From Izhakiella capsodis (GTDB taxonomy: Bacteria > Pseudomonadota > Gammaproteobacteria > Enterobacterales > Enterobacteriaceae), in contig NZ_FOVC01000001.1 in assembly GCF_900115045.1 (NCBI RefSeq), positions 248,001-312,000 of the forward strand: a stretch of 64,000 nt of DNA. The letters run 5' to 3'. Made by a program: the position numbers and the translations under genes. Of the stretch, positions 49,901 through 60,114 are shown in pieces. The stretch's first letter is position 1; each line of letters begins with the position of its first letter. The notes beneath the pieces were generated by a model. The model was not told the DNA's origin and did no database searches. It was given only the letters and a program-made list of their open reading frames with translations.

Positions 49901-49959
49901 CTGATTATAACGAATAAAAACAAACAGTTAGAAAGCAATGTCATTCCGCCGCAATGAAG

Positions 49960-51162
49960 TGAACCCCGAAAGTTGGACACCCAACGGTTAGGGGTTTTTT
50001 GTTTTATGGGCAGGGAAAAGCCCACACCAGAATTTAAGCAGCGGGTTATTGCTCGTTACCTCAACAGTGATAATGGTGAACAGCCCGGCGTTCCGACAGT
50101 AATGGATAAGCTCCGAGGGCGCCCTGGAGTGTCGGCCAGAAAATCCAGAATAGCCTCCATCCATGTTTGCTAGCGACCAGGTATACGGCCCCGGAAAAGG
50201 GGCCGGAGTACCTTCGCGTCGAGAGCGCTTAACGAAAAAAGCGGCATGCCTTAATCCAGGAAAAACAGTTGCAGGAACGAAAGACAAAACGCGGATAGTC
50301 TCTGTATTAAGGCCCGTATAAAAGCTTTCAGCGCTTCCGCACATCGCCGGTTTGGCACGTAGCACGTTCTGTTATCAGTTGAAAATCAGTTGCCGTGATG
50401 AGCGCCACTCTTTCTTCAGGCAAAGAAGTATGGCTCTGTTCCATTATCATAAAGGGCGTTATGGATATCGCCGTTTTACATTGGCTCTGCGCATTGAGAG
50501 GGATGTAATAAACCATAAAAGGTCCCTAAGCTCATGCGTGAACAGCAGCTATCGTCAAATCTGAGGGCTAAAAACTACGACGCCTACAAGGGCACAGATT
50601 GGAGCACTACAGCAAATTTGCTGCAACGCCACTTTACTGCCGATAAGCCGGGCCAGAAATGGGTGACGGACGGGACGGCATTCAGAGTAGGAAGCAAAAA
50701 GTGATACCTCTCTCCCATTAAGGATCCTTACAACAGCGAGATTATTGGCAGGAATAGGGGTGAGCATCCCGGCACAGACCTCGTGGCAAAAATGTTGAGT
50801 GAAGCTCTGGATGGGCTGAAATCTGGCGATGGTCTGGTGCTTCACTCAGACCTGGGCTGGCAATATCAGCTGGCTGTGTATCAGGAAAACGCTCATCAAA
50901 AGGTCTGACGCAGAGTATGTCACGTACAGGAAACTGCCTTGATAATGCGGTGATGGAGAATTTTTTGGAATACGGAAATCAGAATGTTGACACTGTGAAG
51001 AGTATCATGATGTGTTTCAGTTAAGAGAAGAAGTGGATGAGTACATCCGTTACTGCAACCAGGAGCGGATCAAAGTTAAATTAAATGGCCTGAGACCGGT
51101 ACAATACCGGACTCAGTGAATTTCAACTAACACATAATAAAGTGTCCGACAAATGCAGTTTA
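49960..51162 (+). mobile_element. degraded IS3-family insertion sequence
   Basis: About 1.2 kb bounded by imperfect inverted ends. The left end begins TGAACCCCGAAAGTTGGACA and the right end reads inward as TAAACTGCATTTGTCGGACA; they share T.AAC and GGACAC. The content is a transposase-type reading frame set broken by stops. The element is not functional. Confidence 0.8.
50007..51118 (+). pseudogene. IS3-family transposase orfA/orfB remnant
   Basis: orfA-like start MGREKPTPEFKQRVIARYLN (50007). orfB pieces are LFHYHKGRYGYRRFTLALR (about 50434-50490), KYDAYKGTDWSTTANLLQRH, KPGQKWVTDGTAF (first catalytic Asp), GLVLHSDLGWQYQ (second Asp) and a final frame with DEYIRYCNQERIKVKLNG. Several stops and frame changes occur between them. 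The rve integrase core order is clear. Confidence 0.82.
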
Positions 51163-51612
51163 TTTATAAGGCCTGATTTTGGTTGATAACTGTATATGGC
51201 GCTAGGGATACGAGATAAATTTTATTCTGTGGCTGGTTCAGCCATCGTCAGTTCAATATCAACGCACCGCTTAAATTGATACGATATCCTGCTTGTTCAT
51301 CGCTGACTTTACTCCGCTATATGGCGTGATTTATCGCCGGATGTTATTTTCGTGAGACGCCAGCTTTATTAGAGCTATATGAGTTCTACCCTTATTAATA
51401 ATATAAGGCGTAGTGCGTTGTAATTTCTGACCTAAGGTTGCCAGAATAGTGACTGTAATATGACGGATTTAATATTGGCGGTTTTGCCTAACTAATAATG
51501 AGATAATGTGCTATCGTAACCGACTCAACCAGCAGAATAAATTACCGCCGGGATAGTTAACTTTTCCTGATGCTGTCGCCGACGTAAGATTCGGAAGTGA
51601 AGTGATTATCTG
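51163..51612. other. non-coding interval between the IS relic and small membrane genes
   Basis: No gene recognised; AT-rich, with no strong repeat or hairpin. Confidence 0.45.
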
Positions 51613-51753
51613 ATGAAAAAGCCACACGAGTTACCGCCTGAGAATGATAGCCGCGTTACGTTGGATGACGCGCAATTTGCTGTAGTGGTGCTTGCAGTCG
51701 CTTCTTTTATTCTTATAATTTTTGTGCTGACCATTACATGGTGGATGACCTGA
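51613..51753 (+). CDS. putative 46-residue single-pass membrane protein
   Basis: Starts MKKPHELPPENDSRVTLDDA, then a hydrophobic helix (FAVVVLAVASFILIIFVLTI) and ends TWWMT. The N-terminus is polar and acidic; one helix spans the C-terminal half. The ribosome site is weak. It lies 38 bp upstream of a second small membrane-protein gene, suggesting an operon. I do not recognise a family. Confidence 0.5.
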   Translation: MKKPHELPPENDSRVTLDDAQFAVVVLAVASFILIIFVLTITWWMT

Positions 51754-51791
51754 CTAATTTGTCAGCGTGATTGGCCTCATTGGAGGAGAAG

Positions 51792-51980
51792 ATGGACTGC
51801 TATGAAAGAGAAGACAAGCTGCTTGCCGTGATTGGTCTGCTGAGCGCAGCACTGGTCGCGGTCATTGTGGTGTTTCTCGCCACCTGGCTTTCTGTTTCCC
51901 ACTCCACGCCATTGAATGTCGCGGATACCGGACAGTGCCGGCAGACTAAACCTTTTCCGCAAGCAACTCTGGAGCCCTGA
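51792..51980 (+). CDS. putative 62-residue single-pass membrane protein
   Basis: ATG 51792 is preceded by GGAGGAG. The product begins MDCYEREDKLLAVIGLLSAA, with a helix about residues 10-34 (LLAVIGLLSAALVAVIVVFL), and has a polar C-terminal half. An in-frame upstream codon at 51771 would add 7 residues. A strong terminator follows 33 bp after the stop, which supports a real transcription unit with the gene at 51613. Function unknown. Confidence 0.5.
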   Translation: MDCYEREDKLLAVIGLLSAALVAVIVVFLATWLSVSHSTPLNVADTGQCRQTKPFPQATLEP

Positions 51981-52012
51981 AAACACTGGCTGTTTTGTTC
52001 GCAGGTTGCGAA

Positions 52013-52055
52013 AAAGACGCCCCGTTGAGGCAAGAAAAACGGGGCGTCTTTATTT
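52013..52055 (+). terminator. strong intrinsic terminator
   Basis: AAAGACGCCCCGTT / AACGGGGCGTCTTT, a 14-bp perfect stem, then TATTTGT. It closes the small-gene unit at 51613-51980. Confidence 0.88.
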
Positions 52056-52359
52056 GTCGTCACAGTGGATTCCTTATCGACTAACCCGCTTATGCTGCCA
52101 GCATAACGATCAGCAGCGGACTCAACGGCAGGTCGACCACGAAAATCTCCGTGCGCGGTCGACGATAACGCTGTGATTCAGGGCATCGTTTTATTTGTCG
52201 CTCCCCGCTCATCATCGTTATTTCTTCCGACGGCCTCATGCACATAAGTAAACCAACACTGAGCATAATTTTCTGAACACGTTATGATGAATAGATCAGA
52301 ACACGTGATAAGTTTTGCCGTTGTATGCGGCGGCCTTTTCCTGACAGGGAACGGAACAC
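52056..52359. other. intergenic region upstream of clsC
   Basis: Contains an inverted repeat GTCGACC (52132-52138) / GGTCGAC (52157-52163) whose inner bases can extend the stem, but no gene. E. coli ymdB, normally just upstream of clsC, is absent. Confidence 0.5.
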
Positions 52360-53826
52360 ATGGTTGAAGCCTTACCGTTTTCCATAGCGAACGACAACAA
52401 TGCAACTCGCCTTGAACGCGCGGTTAGATCGCGCGTTAAGTCTCACCCAGGCTTTAGCGGCGTACATCCACTGGCAGACAGCCTGGACGCCTTTGCTGCC
52501 CGCTACCTGCTGATTGAGATGGCGGAGATCCGACTGGATATACAATACTATATCTGGCAAAACGATTTGTCAGGCAGGTTACTGTTCAGCGCGCTACTTG
52601 ATGCGGCCGATCGCGGTGTTGCGATACGCTTACTGCTTGATGATAACAATACCATCGGCATGGACGACGTACTGTGTGAGCTGAATTCACATCCACTCAT
52701 TGAAGTGCGATTATTTAACGCCTTTTCTTTTCGTACGCTGCGCGCACTAGGCTATTTGACGGACTTTGCTCGTCTTAACCGGCGTATGCACAATAAAAGC
52801 TTTACCGTTGATGGTATGGCAACCATTATCGGTGGTCGTAACGTCGGTGATGCCTATTTCGGAGCCGGAAAAGATCCGGTATTTTCCGACCTGGATGTAT
52901 TGGCCATTGGCCCTGTCGTCACGGAAGTCGGGAAGGATTTTTTACGCTACTGGAACAGCCGGGCGGTTACACCCTTGCGGCAGGTTGTTGGCGGTAAAAA
53001 GGCGCAGGATCGTCGTCAGGTCAAACTTCCACGCGCCTGGCGTGACAGCACTAAAGCGCGGCGTTATTTATACCGTTTGCAGCACAGCAGCTTTCGAAGG
53101 CTGTTGGAAAGCGGTGAGTTAAATTTTATCTGGGCAAAAACGCGCTTACTAAGTGATGATCCGCGTAAAGGATTGGGGCGAGCAAAATCTGCCACGCTGC
53201 TGCCGCAGCGATTACTGGAGGTAATTGGTAAGCCGCAGCAGCAGTTCGATATTATCTCAGCCTATTTTGTGCCAACCCGGTACGGCGTTGCTCAACTGCT
53301 TTCGCTGGTGCGGCGCGGGGTAAAAATTGCCATTCTGACTAACTCGTTAGCCGCGAATGATGTGTCGGTTGTGCATGCCGGCTACGCCCGCTGGCGCAAA
53401 AAGCTGCTGCGCCACGGCGTGGCGCTATATGAACTAAAACCTGATAGCGAAAGGGGTACTGCGCACGATCGCGGTATTACCGGTAATTCAGGATCCAGTC
53501 TGCACGCGAAAACTTTCAGTGTGGATATGCGCAAAGTTTTTATTGGCTCATTCAACTTTGACCCGCGTTCAGCAATGCTTAACACCGAAATGGGTTTGCT
53601 GATTGAAAGTGAGAGTTTGGCAGGCGATATCCATCGCCGTTTCCATGACAGTATGGGAGACAAAACCTGGATGCTGAGGCTGGATAGGTGGGGGAGGGTT
53701 AACTGGGTTGAACACCCTGGCGAAGGAGAGAAAGAACGGGTTCACAAGCATGAGCCGCAAACCCGCTTTATTCAGCGTCTGTTAGTCAGGCTGGTGTGGC
53801 ATTTACCGATTGAATGGCTACTTTGA
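52360..53826 (+). CDS. clsC: cardiolipin synthase C
   Basis: Phospholipase D-family enzyme that makes cardiolipin from phosphatidylglycerol and phosphatidylethanolamine in E. coli. It has 488 residues (E. coli 473). There are two HKD motifs: HNKSFTVDG (His144) and HAKTFSVDMRKVFIGSFNFD (His382). It is predicted to be peripheral to the inner membrane. ATG 52360 with GGGAACGGA upstream. In E. coli ymdB is coupled to clsC and stimulates it; here ymdB is missing. It is convergent with opgC. Confidence 0.95.
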   Translation: MVEALPFSIANDNNATRLERAVRSRVKSHPGFSGVHPLADSLDAFAARYLLIEMAEIRLDIQYYIWQNDLSGRLLFSALLDAADRGVAIRLLLDDNNTIGMDDVLCELNSHPLIEVRLFNAFSFRTLRALGYLTDFARLNRRMHNKSFTVDGMATIIGGRNVGDAYFGAGKDPVFSDLDVLAIGPVVTEVGKDFLRYWNSRAVTPLRQVVGGKKAQDRRQVKLPRAWRDSTKARRYLYRLQHSSFRRLLESGELNFIWAKTRLLSDDPRKGLGRAKSATLLPQRLLEVIGKPQQQFDIISAYFVPTRYGVAQLLSLVRRGVKIAILTNSLAANDVSVVHAGYARWRKKLLRHGVALYELKPDSERGTAHDRGITGNSGSSLHAKTFSVDMRKVFIGSFNFDPRSAMLNTEMGLLIESESLAGDIHRRFHDSMGDKTWMLRLDRWGRVNWVEHPGEGEKERVHKHEPQTRFIQRLLVRLVWHLPIEWLL

Positions 53827-53837
53827 TGCTGTTTAAT

Positions 53838-54980
53838 CTATGTACCTGTACTGCGCATTTTCTGCGGTTTGCCGGAGAATAAGAATCGCAGTAGCGCTAC
53901 GCGCAGGTGCAACTCATAAAGTAAAAAGGCTGCGCCAAATACCATCAGCAGACCGACAAAAAAGCCCAGCGTGTCACTGGCGATAAGCGGCGTAATAAAA
54001 ATGCCATACAGCAGGGTTAGCGGATGATGCACCAGATAAATAAATAGCGAAGCATTGACCAGATAGACAATGCGTGGTGAATGCGAATTCAGAAAACGGT
54101 GTCCGGCAGAAAAGGTCACGTTTACCATCCACAATCCCATTTGCATAGCGATCACCGCATCCAGCTCGTACAACCAGCCAGCGCCGATGCTCCAGGTTTG
54201 ATTCGCCACATAGGCGACAAAAGCAAGTGCGGCGCAAGCAAAGACCCGGTAATCAGGGCGAACAAACAGCGCTTTAATTGCCGGATATTTCCATGCCATC
54301 GCACCGAGAATAAAAAACGGCAGAAAATAGAGTGATTGCATGACGATATTGCTGAACAATCCATTCGAGAGCAACTGCGGCTGCAAAAGAAGTATGGTGC
54401 GGCGAAAGGTACCCCACAACAAGCTATAAGCCAGAATTGCTAGCGAAAGCTGACGCCAGCTGAGACCGGAATAATCTGTTTTCGCCCGACGTGCTTTGTT
54501 CAGAAGGCGGAACACAATCAGGCCCAGAATAGTCAGAATGCAGAGCACCAATAAAAACCATAGATGAGAAATCAGATCCCAGCTTACCGCGTTAAATTTT
54601 TTGTAAGGGGTCATCGCTGCCCAGCCATCAAGGCGCGGCGTCCACTCTTTGAGAATGAATAGCTGCGGAAGCGTCAGCAGCGGCACCGCAGCCAGCATCG
54701 GTATGCCTACACGCTCCAGCCGCATTTTGATCCAACGGCGCGCTGTGTATCGCAGATAGAGCATGTAGGAGAAATAGCCGGAAATAACAAAGAACACTTG
54801 CATACGAAAAGCGTGAATAAAATCGTTTAGCAGCGTTAGCCACTCAGAAGGATGGGGGCTGTTAACCGACCAGCTTTGCGTGGAGTAAATCAATGAAAGA
54901 TGAAAGGGTACGCCCAGAAGCATTAACCATGCGCGTACCGAGTCAAGATAATGTTCGCGTTGTTGTAGTTTATTCGTCAT
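53838..54980 (-). CDS. opgC: glucan succinyltransferase OpgC
   Basis: Acyltransferase-3 family inner-membrane protein that adds succinyl groups to osmoregulated periplasmic glucans. It has 380 residues (E. coli 385) with about ten helices. The start EHYLDSVRAWLMLLGVPFHL contains the conserved His, and QVFFVISGYFSYML is the family motif. ATG 54980. It is divergent from opgGH across 233 bp, as in E. coli. Confidence 0.95.
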   Translation of the reverse strand: MTNKLQQREHYLDSVRAWLMLLGVPFHLSLIYSTQSWSVNSPHPSEWLTLLNDFIHAFRMQVFFVISGYFSYMLYLRYTARRWIKMRLERVGIPMLAAVPLLTLPQLFILKEWTPRLDGWAAMTPYKKFNAVSWDLISHLWFLLVLCILTILGLIVFRLLNKARRAKTDYSGLSWRQLSLAILAYSLLWGTFRRTILLLQPQLLSNGLFSNIVMQSLYFLPFFILGAMAWKYPAIKALFVRPDYRVFACAALAFVAYVANQTWSIGAGWLYELDAVIAMQMGLWMVNVTFSAGHRFLNSHSPRIVYLVNASLFIYLVHHPLTLLYGIFITPLIASDTLGFFVGLLMVFGAAFLLYELHLRVALLRFLFSGKPQKMRSTGT

Positions 54981-55203
54981 ATCACATCTGTTTTCAATAC
55001 GTTAACTTAAGCTCACCCTGAGCTCGTTTGGTGATAACTCTAGCCCGCTTTCAGTTCAGGCGCTATCAGGCAAATCTGTTTCCCGGAAATGCTTGAGAAT
55101 CTGATGGTTAACGATTCTTTAATGCGGAACAAAATTGCGGTCATACTGTCTGAAAGCAGAATTATCCATTAATATGGATGAGATCGATTTAAGCACAACT
55201 AAA

Positions 55204-55212
55204 GGGGGGGGG
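55204..55212 (+). repeat. G9 homopolymer in the opgG ribosome-binding region
   Basis: Nine consecutive G after AAA, immediately before the opgG start codon candidates. It acts as the Shine-Dalgarno region and could vary in length by slippage. Confidence 0.8.
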
Positions 55213-55213
55213 T

Positions 55214-56779
55214 GTGCTAATTAAAATGAAAAAAAAACCAGAACTGATAAAACTGCGTTGGCTTAGCGCGGCAGTTTTGCTTTCAATGTATGCCAGCAAT
55301 TGCTGGGCTTTTGGCATTGATGATGTGGCAAAAGAGGCGAAGGAGATGGCGGGTAAGAGCTATGAGGCGCCTAAGAGCAATCTACCTTCCCAGTTTCGCG
55401 ATATGAAATACGCTGATTATCAGCAAATTCAGTTCAACCACGATAAAGCATACTGGGGCAAGCTAAAAACCCCTTTTAAGCTTGAGTTTTACCACCAGGG
55501 CATGTATTTCGATACCCCGGTAAAAATCAATGAAGTCGTTGCCTCCACCGTACGTGAGATTAAATATTCGCCTGATTATTTTAATTTTGGCAATGTGAAG
55601 CACGATGCCGATACAGTTAAGAATCTTGGATTTGCCGGATTTAAAGTACTCTATCCTATCAACAGCAAAAAGAAAGAGGATGAAATTGCCAGCTTTCTCG
55701 GCGCCAGCTATTTTCGCGTTATTGGTGCCGGACAGGTTTATGGGATTTCTGCCCGTGGTCTGGCTATCGATACCGCGCTGCCCTCCGGCGAAGAGTTTCC
55801 GCGCTTTAAAGAGTTCTGGATTCGACGTCCAAAACCGCAAGATAAACATTTAATTATCTATGCGCTGCTGGATTCGCCACGCGCCACGGGCGCCTATCGT
55901 TTTGATCTTACGCCAGGAAAAGACACCACGGTTGATGTGCAGTCCAAAATTTATCTGCGCGCTCGCGTCGGCAAACTCGGTATCGCACCGCTGACCAGCA
56001 TGTTCCTGTTTGGCCCTAATCAGCCGTCCCCGGTGCCAAATTACCGCCCTGCTATCCATGACTCAGATGGGCTGTCTATCCATGCTGGCAACGGAGAGTG
56101 GATCTGGCGGCCATTAAATAATCCTAAACACTTAGCCATCAGTGATTTCAGTGTGGAAAATCCAAAAGGATTCGGCCTGCTGCAACGCGCTCGTAATTTC
56201 GATCAGTATCAGGATCTCGACGATCGTTATGATTTACGCCCAAGCGCCTGGATCGAACCCAAAGGCGACTGGGGTAAAGGTCACATTGAGCTGGTTGAGA
56301 TTCCGACATCTGACGAAACCAATGATAATATTGTTGCGTTCTGGACGCCGGATAATCAACCAGCTCCCGGTAAGGAGATGGATTTCAACTATCTTCTGCG
56401 CTTTACCCGTAATGAAGAGCAATTGCATCCCGGCAAGCTTGCCTGGGTTAAAGATACCTTGCGCTCAACGGGTGATGTGAAGCAGTCTAATCTTGTGCGT
56501 CAGCCCGATGGTTCGATAGCCTTCGTTATCGATTTTGTTGGCGGAGCTATGAGTAAACTGCCGGATGAAACCGCAGTGACGCCACAGGTCAGCATCGGCC
56601 AAAATGGAGAGCTGGTTGAGAACCGAGTGCGTTACAATCCGGTCACTAAAGGTTGGCGTTTAATCCTGCGCGTTCGTGTCAAGGACAACACACAGCCTAC
56701 TGAAATGCGTGCGATATTGATGAATGGCGATAAGCCGTTGACCGAAACCTGGAGCTATCAGTTACCTGCCAATGAATAA
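55214..56779 (+). CDS. opgG: periplasmic glucan biosynthesis protein OpgG
   Basis: Periplasmic protein needed for branching and release of osmoregulated periplasmic glucans. It has 521 residues from GTG 55214, or 517 from ATG 55226 (E. coli 511). The signal peptide ([20 protein letters not shown]) is cleaved before [10 protein letters not shown]. The MdoG domain is full length, with [20 protein letters not shown] and [19 protein letters not shown]. The start is uncertain because of the G9 tract: GTG is well spaced from its first bases and ATG from its last. The end overlaps opgH by 8 nt. Confidence 0.95.
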   Translation: MLIKMKKKPELIKLRWLSAAVLLSMYASNCWAFGIDDVAKEAKEMAGKSYEAPKSNLPSQFRDMKYADYQQIQFNHDKAYWGKLKTPFKLEFYHQGMYFDTPVKINEVVASTVREIKYSPDYFNFGNVKHDADTVKNLGFAGFKVLYPINSKKKEDEIASFLGASYFRVIGAGQVYGISARGLAIDTALPSGEEFPRFKEFWIRRPKPQDKHLIIYALLDSPRATGAYRFDLTPGKDTTVDVQSKIYLRARVGKLGIAPLTSMFLFGPNQPSPVPNYRPAIHDSDGLSIHAGNGEWIWRPLNNPKHLAISDFSVENPKGFGLLQRARNFDQYQDLDDRYDLRPSAWIEPKGDWGKGHIELVEIPTSDETNDNIVAFWTPDNQPAPGKEMDFNYLLRFTRNEEQLHPGKLAWVKDTLRSTGDVKQSNLVRQPDGSIAFVIDFVGGAMSKLPDETAVTPQVSIGQNGELVENRVRYNPVTKGWRLILRVRVKDNTQPTEMRAILMNGDKPLTETWSYQLPANE

Positions 56780-59330
56780 AACAACAGTAACTCCTGCTGA
56801 CTACATAGCGGCATTACCGGCCACTGCGCGAAGCGCAGTGGTGTCGGTCGACATCGATCGGCCTGCCCCTGAAGCCTTTTCGGCTATTCATACTGCGCTT
56901 GCGCATGATGCCGCCAGTACCCCAGGCGGCGATGACATAGCGTTGTGGTCGGTAAAAAAACGCATTGAAAGCAGCTGGCCAGGCTCCACAGGCCAGGAGG
57001 GAAGCCAGTTTGATTGCGACGAACTGGGGCGAACAACCCTCAAAGCGATGCCGCGGCATCATCGCTCCTCAATGTATCCTGAAGCCTGGCGCACGAATCC
57101 GGTCAGCCGCTTCTGGGATAGTTTGCGTGGTGAGAAGATCACCCATCGCTATGCCAGCGAGGAGCAGCAGAAACATGAAGATAAGTGGCGCTACGTCGGC
57201 ACTATCCGCCGCTACATTCTGCTGATCCTGACAGTAATGCAAACGGTGGTAGCAACCTGGTATATGAAAACGATTTTGCCTTACCAGGGTTGGGCGCTGA
57301 TCGATCCAATGGATATGCTGCATCAAAACTGGCAGCAGAGTTTTGTCCAGCTGCTGCCCTATATTTTGCAAACGGGCATTCTGTTTTTATTTGCCATCCT
57401 TTTTTGCTGGGTTTCTGCAGGTTTCTGGACCGCCCTGATGGGCTTTTTGCAGCTGCTAATCGGTAAAGATAAGTACAGTATTTCCTACAATACTGTGGGC
57501 GATGAGCCGATAAACCCGGCACACCGTACCGCACTGATTATGCCTATCTGTAATGAAGATGTAGAGCGTGTTTTCGCCGGATTGCGCGCAACCTGGGAAT
57601 CGGTAGTCAGTACTGGTGAAGCCAGGAATTTCGACGTTTTTATTCTCAGCGACAGCTATAATCCGGATATCGCCATTGCCGAACAGAAAGCCTGGATGGA
57701 GCTGATTGACGACGTGGACGGAGAGGGCAAAATTTTCTATCGCCGCCGCCGTCGGCGTGTGAAGCGTAAAAGCGGTAATATAGATGACTTTTGCCGCCGC
57801 TGGGGGAGTCAGTACAGCTACATGGTGGTTCTTGATGCCGATAGCGTCATGAGCGGTGACTGTCTGACCGGGCTGGTGCGCATGATGGAAGCTAATCCAA
57901 CTGCGGGTATTATTCAGTCCTCACCAAAAGCCTCCGGCATGGATACCCTTTATGCTCGCTGTCAGCAATTTGCCACTCGTGTATATGGTCCGCTGTTTAC
58001 TGCCGGGCTGCACTTCTGGCAGCTGGGTGAATCCCATTACTGGGGGCACAATGCGATAATCAGGGTAAAACCTTTTATCGAACATTGCGCGCTGGCTCCG
58101 TTGCCGGGAGAAGGGTCGTTTGCCGGTTCCATTCTTTCGCATGACTTCGTTGAAGCCGCACTAATGCGTCGTGCTGGCTGGGGCGTGTGGATTGCCTACG
58201 ATCTACCTGGCTCCTATGAAGAACTGCCGCCTAACCTGCTCGACGAGCTGAAACGCGATCGCCGCTGGTGTCATGGCAACCTGATGAACTTCAGGCTTTT
58301 TCTGGTTAAGGGTATGCATCCCGTTCATCGTGCCGTGTTTCTTACTGGTGTCATGTCATACCTTTCGGCACCGCTGTGGTTCATGTTCCTTGCGCTGTCC
58401 ACTGCATTACAGGTGGTGCATACATTAATGGAACCTCAGTACTTCTTGCAGCCGCGCCAGCTATTCCCTGTGTGGCCGCAATGGCGTCCTGAACTGGCTA
58501 TCGCGCTGTTCTCGACAACGTTAGTGCTGCTATTTTTGCCCAAGCTGCTTAGCGTGGTTCTTATCTGGTGTAAGGGATCGAAGCCGTATGGCGGAGCGAT
58601 ACGCCTGTTGATCTCTCTGATACTGGAAATGCTGTTTTCCGTGCTGCTTGCGCCGGTACGTATGCTATTTCATACGGTATTCGTCGTCAGCGCATTTCTC
58701 GGTTGGAAAGTGGTATGGAATTCTCCACAGCGTGATGATGATGCGACGCCCTGGGGGGAGGCTTTTCGACGACATGGCTCTCAGCTGTTGCTCGGTGCAG
58801 TCTGGGCTATCGGTATGGGCTGGCTGGATCTTAATTTCCTGTGGTGGTTGGCACCTATCGTCTTTTCGCTGATCCTTTCGCCGTTCGTTTCGGTCATTTC
58901 AAGCCGTTCAACTATCGGCCTGGCGACCCAGCGTGCCAAACTGTTTCTGATCCCGGAGGAGTATGCGCCGCCTAAAGTGCTGGTGGACACCGATCGCTAT
59001 TTACAGCTAAATCATGTACGAAGGCTGGAACAGGGCTTTATGCATGCGCTGCTACACCCCTCTTTTAATGCGCTTGCCGCCGCCATGGCAACGGCAAGGC
59101 ACCTTAAAAGTGATATTGTGGATTTTGCCCGCGACAGAGTAGTGGATCAGGCACTTGGTGAGCATCCGCAGAGGCTGGGACGCGATCAGCGCCTGACACT
59201 GATTAGCGATCCGATCTTGCTGACGCGCATGCATACTCGCCTGTGGAAGCAGGCCGATAAATACCGCGATTGGTTCGATTATTACCGACAGTTCTCGTTG
59301 CATCCTGAGGTACTGAAGGCCGCAAAATAA
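56772..59330 (+). CDS. opgH: glucan glucosyltransferase OpgH
   Basis: Inner-membrane family-2 glycosyltransferase that polymerises beta-1,2-glucan from UDP-glucose and, in E. coli, also delays division by binding FtsZ. It has 852 residues (E. coli 847). A cytoplasmic N-terminal region, two helices (about 140-220) and the catalytic domain with VVLDADS (DAD at 355-357) come first. The RRW acceptor motif near 495 (a QxxRW equivalent) and six more helices follow. ATG 56772 overlaps opgG. A terminator follows. Confidence 0.97.
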   Translation: MNKTTVTPADYIAALPATARSAVVSVDIDRPAPEAFSAIHTALAHDAASTPGGDDIALWSVKKRIESSWPGSTGQEGSQFDCDELGRTTLKAMPRHHRSSMYPEAWRTNPVSRFWDSLRGEKITHRYASEEQQKHEDKWRYVGTIRRYILLILTVMQTVVATWYMKTILPYQGWALIDPMDMLHQNWQQSFVQLLPYILQTGILFLFAILFCWVSAGFWTALMGFLQLLIGKDKYSISYNTVGDEPINPAHRTALIMPICNEDVERVFAGLRATWESVVSTGEARNFDVFILSDSYNPDIAIAEQKAWMELIDDVDGEGKIFYRRRRRRVKRKSGNIDDFCRRWGSQYSYMVVLDADSVMSGDCLTGLVRMMEANPTAGIIQSSPKASGMDTLYARCQQFATRVYGPLFTAGLHFWQLGESHYWGHNAIIRVKPFIEHCALAPLPGEGSFAGSILSHDFVEAALMRRAGWGVWIAYDLPGSYEELPPNLLDELKRDRRWCHGNLMNFRLFLVKGMHPVHRAVFLTGVMSYLSAPLWFMFLALSTALQVVHTLMEPQYFLQPRQLFPVWPQWRPELAIALFSTTLVLLFLPKLLSVVLIWCKGSKPYGGAIRLLISLILEMLFSVLLAPVRMLFHTVFVVSAFLGWKVVWNSPQRDDDATPWGEAFRRHGSQLLLGAVWAIGMGWLDLNFLWWLAPIVFSLILSPFVSVISSRSTIGLATQRAKLFLIPEEYAPPKVLVDTDRYLQLNHVRRLEQGFMHALLHPSFNALAAAMATARHLKSDIVDFARDRVVDQALGEHPQRLGRDQRLTLISDPILLTRMHTRLWKQADKYRDWFDYYRQFSLHPEVLKAAK

Positions 59331-59348
59331 GCGAGATACTCCTGGTAA

Positions 59349-59376
59349 AAAGGCAGTACCGATGCTGCCTTTTTTA
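59349..59376 (+). terminator. terminator of opgGH
   Basis: AGGCAG/CTGCCT stem with flanking A and T runs (AAAA...TTTTTT), 20 bp after opgH. Confidence 0.8.
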
Positions 59377-59460
59377 TTTTCTGGCTTTGCTCTCACTTAA
59401 ATATACAGCATGCCGGGTCCCTATCCGGCGGAGCAGTGACCTGGTTCTGGAGATTAATTG

Positions 59461-59706
59461 ATGAAGCGTTATTATGCAGGGCGTATGATCTGCGTAGGGC
59501 TGTGTACGCTGCTGCTTAGCGGCTGCGGCAGCATTATCAGCCGCATCGTTCCGGGGCAAGGGCACAGCCATCAATATTATCCTGGCGTTCGCTGGGACCT
59601 GCGTGACAAGCCATGGCGGGTGCTGACAATCATCGATTTACCACTGTCAGCTGTGTTTGATACTTTGCTGCTGCCAATTGACCTCCATCACGGACCTTAC
59701 GACTAA
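59461..59706 (+). CDS. yceK: small lipoprotein YceK (DUF1375)
   Basis: 81-residue lipoprotein (E. coli 75). The signal peptide ends in the lipobox LLSGC (Cys22). It is followed by GSIISRIVPGQGHSHQYYPG and the C-terminus LLLPIDLHHGPYD, both family signatures. ATG 59461 is 8 nt from GGAG. Function unknown. Convergent with msyB. Confidence 0.93.
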   Translation: MKRYYAGRMICVGLCTLLLSGCGSIISRIVPGQGHSHQYYPGVRWDLRDKPWRVLTIIDLPLSAVFDTLLLPIDLHHGPYD

Positions 59707-59715
59707 TTCAGCGAC

Positions 59716-60114
59716 TTATGCCCAGCGGTCTGAATCGCTGTTATCATCATCCCACTCCTCAGCTGCTGCTGCGCCTTCTTCGGTGTCCGTTGGCGGCGAG
59801 AGCTGAAACTCACCTTCATCCCATTCATGCAGGGTATTTTCCGCTAGCCACTCCTCACGTAGTTCAATTTCATCATAATCGTCGTCAAAAATCGCCTGGG
59901 CGGCTTCACCGCTACGCAGCGGAAGACATTCCCCCTGATCCCCCTCTTCGCTGAGGAATTCAGCCTGCCACGTGATATCACCGTCCTGCATGATATATTT
60001 TTGCAAATTGAACTGGGAAACGCTGACATCTTCTTCATCGATATCCGGGTTGGCCGCCAGATACTCTTCACGCGCGGCGTCGATGGCTTCTTCAAGGGTT
60101 GCATACAGATCCAT
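59716..60114 (-). CDS. msyB: acidic protein MsyB
   Basis: Very acidic cytoplasmic protein known as a multicopy suppressor of secY and secA defects. It has 132 residues (E. coli 124). It starts MDLYATLEEAIDAAREEYLA and contains NTLHEWDEGEFQL. ATG 60114 with GGAGAAAT upstream. In E. coli mdtG follows between msyB and lpxL; it is absent here. Confidence 0.94.
   Translation of the reverse strand: MDLYATLEEAIDAAREEYLAANPDIDEEDVSVSQFNLQKYIMQDGDITWQAEFLSEEGDQGECLPLRSGEAAQAIFDDDYDEIELREEWLAENTLHEWDEGEFQLSPPTDTEEGAAAAEEWDDDNSDSDRWA

Noticed and set aside
51300..51560. Possible defence or toxin-antitoxin gene downstream of the IS relic
   Set aside because: No open frame of useful length or recognisable motif on either strand.
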